Shown: piece after piece, positions 63,896 through 64,000 of the stretch
Position numbering within the stretch: the stretch's first letter is position 1
Layout of the letters: every line of letters starts with the position of its first letter
From: an uncultured Clostridia bacterium
Lineage (GTDB): Bacteria > Bacillota > Clostridia > Oscillospirales > Acutalibacteraceae
DNA: 64,000 nucleotides
Reading direction: 5' to 3'
Assembly (NCBI GenBank): GCA_944384705.1
Contig: CALWUI010000027.1
Coordinates: forward strand, 1-64,000
Program-made: the position numbers and the translations under genes
The notes under the pieces: model-generated
Database searches by the model: none
The model's input: the letters and a program-made list of their open reading frames with translations, nothing else
Told to the model about the DNA's origin: nothing

Positions 63896-64000
63896 ATGGA
63901 CAATAGTTTGTTTAGGAAGAAAAGCCTTGAGAGGATTTCTTCTCCAGAGCAATTGAATGGCTATATAAAAGTCTCTAGCCCAAGTGTATGGCTTATTATT
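63896..64000 (+). CDS. NHLM-type bacteriocin-system secretion protein (5' part)
   Basis: Only 35 codons are in the window. They read MDNSLFRKKS and then LERISSPEQLNGYIKV, followed by SSPSVWLII, which begins a membrane helix. This opening closely matches the HlyD-like membrane-fusion proteins of NHLM/NHLP-leader peptide export systems, which pair with peptidase-containing ABC exporters to cleave and release modified peptides. GGAG at 63882-63885 precedes ATG 63896. Since only the N-terminus is seen, the family call rests on one well-conserved segment. Confidence 0.72.
   Translation, partial: MDNSLFRKKSLERISSPEQLNGYIKVSSPSVWLII

Overview
The window looks like the chromosome of a low-GC, endospore-forming Bacillota, most likely a clostridial (Oscillospirales-like) anaerobe. 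The evidence is a V-type ATPase operon, stage II sporulation genes (spoIIR and a SpoIIQ-like gene with a sigma-F-type promoter), LL-diaminopimelate aminotransferase, an RNase Y gene, a sortase-anchored wall protein, frequent TTG/GTG starts behind strong AGGAGG sites, and clear TTGACA-17-TATAAT promoters. No rRNA, CRISPR array or complete mobile element is present.

Layout. 1-950: the GC-rich, hairpin-rich 3' end of an unidentified RNA, then a decayed tandem family of secreted proteins (a signal-peptide remnant and a frameshifted full-length copy). 1180-2264: flavodoxin-like oxidoreductase and thymidine kinase. 2408-11213: nine-gene V-ATPase operon (G/H-C-I-K-F-E-A-B-D). 11327-21190: ten-gene nucleoside import and catabolism operon (deoB, YczE-like membrane protein, deoD, BMP lipoprotein, ABC ATPase, two permeases, deoC, cdd, pdp) ending in a GC-rich hairpin. 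21219-28716: recD2, comF, an orphan secreted protein, rny and thrS. 28860-30635: a sortase-anchored surface protein with a beta-helix-like repeat region and an X2 module.

31046-39950 (minus strand) is the most distinctive locus. It holds glucose-1-phosphate cytidylyltransferase, CDP-glucose 4,6-dehydratase, the PLP/[2Fe-2S] 3-dehydrase (Lys to His), a GtrA-like flippase, an SDR reductase, an acetolactate-synthase-like ThDP enzyme, an HpcH-type aldolase, a HAD phosphatase and a GtrB-like polyprenyl-phosphate glycosyltransferase, followed by a strong terminator. By analogy with yersiniose biosynthesis (YerE/YerF), I infer a CDP-activated, C4-branched 3,6-dideoxysugar that is moved through undecaprenyl phosphate to the cell surface.

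40106-50692: rsmA, dCMP deaminase, a FUSC-like protein, galU, spoIIQ-like, a ComEA-like HhH protein, tRNA-Arg, yebC, spoIIR and the dapF-pyrG-dapL operon. 51384-52369: four tRNAs around a gene graveyard that contains a frameshifted large serine recombinase C-terminus, a perfect 41-bp copy of part of the 3-dehydrase gene, and a tandem duplication of the tRNA-Leu 3' end. 52535-63598: tcdA, a two-gene 2-hydroxyacyl-CoA dehydratase activase system, the aroB-aroA-aroC-chorismate mutase operon, a frameshifted alpha/beta hydrolase and a GT4 glycosyltransferase. At the right edge a perfect consensus promoter leads into the first 35 codons of an NHLM-type peptide secretion protein, so a ribosomal-peptide export cluster probably begins there and continues outside the window.
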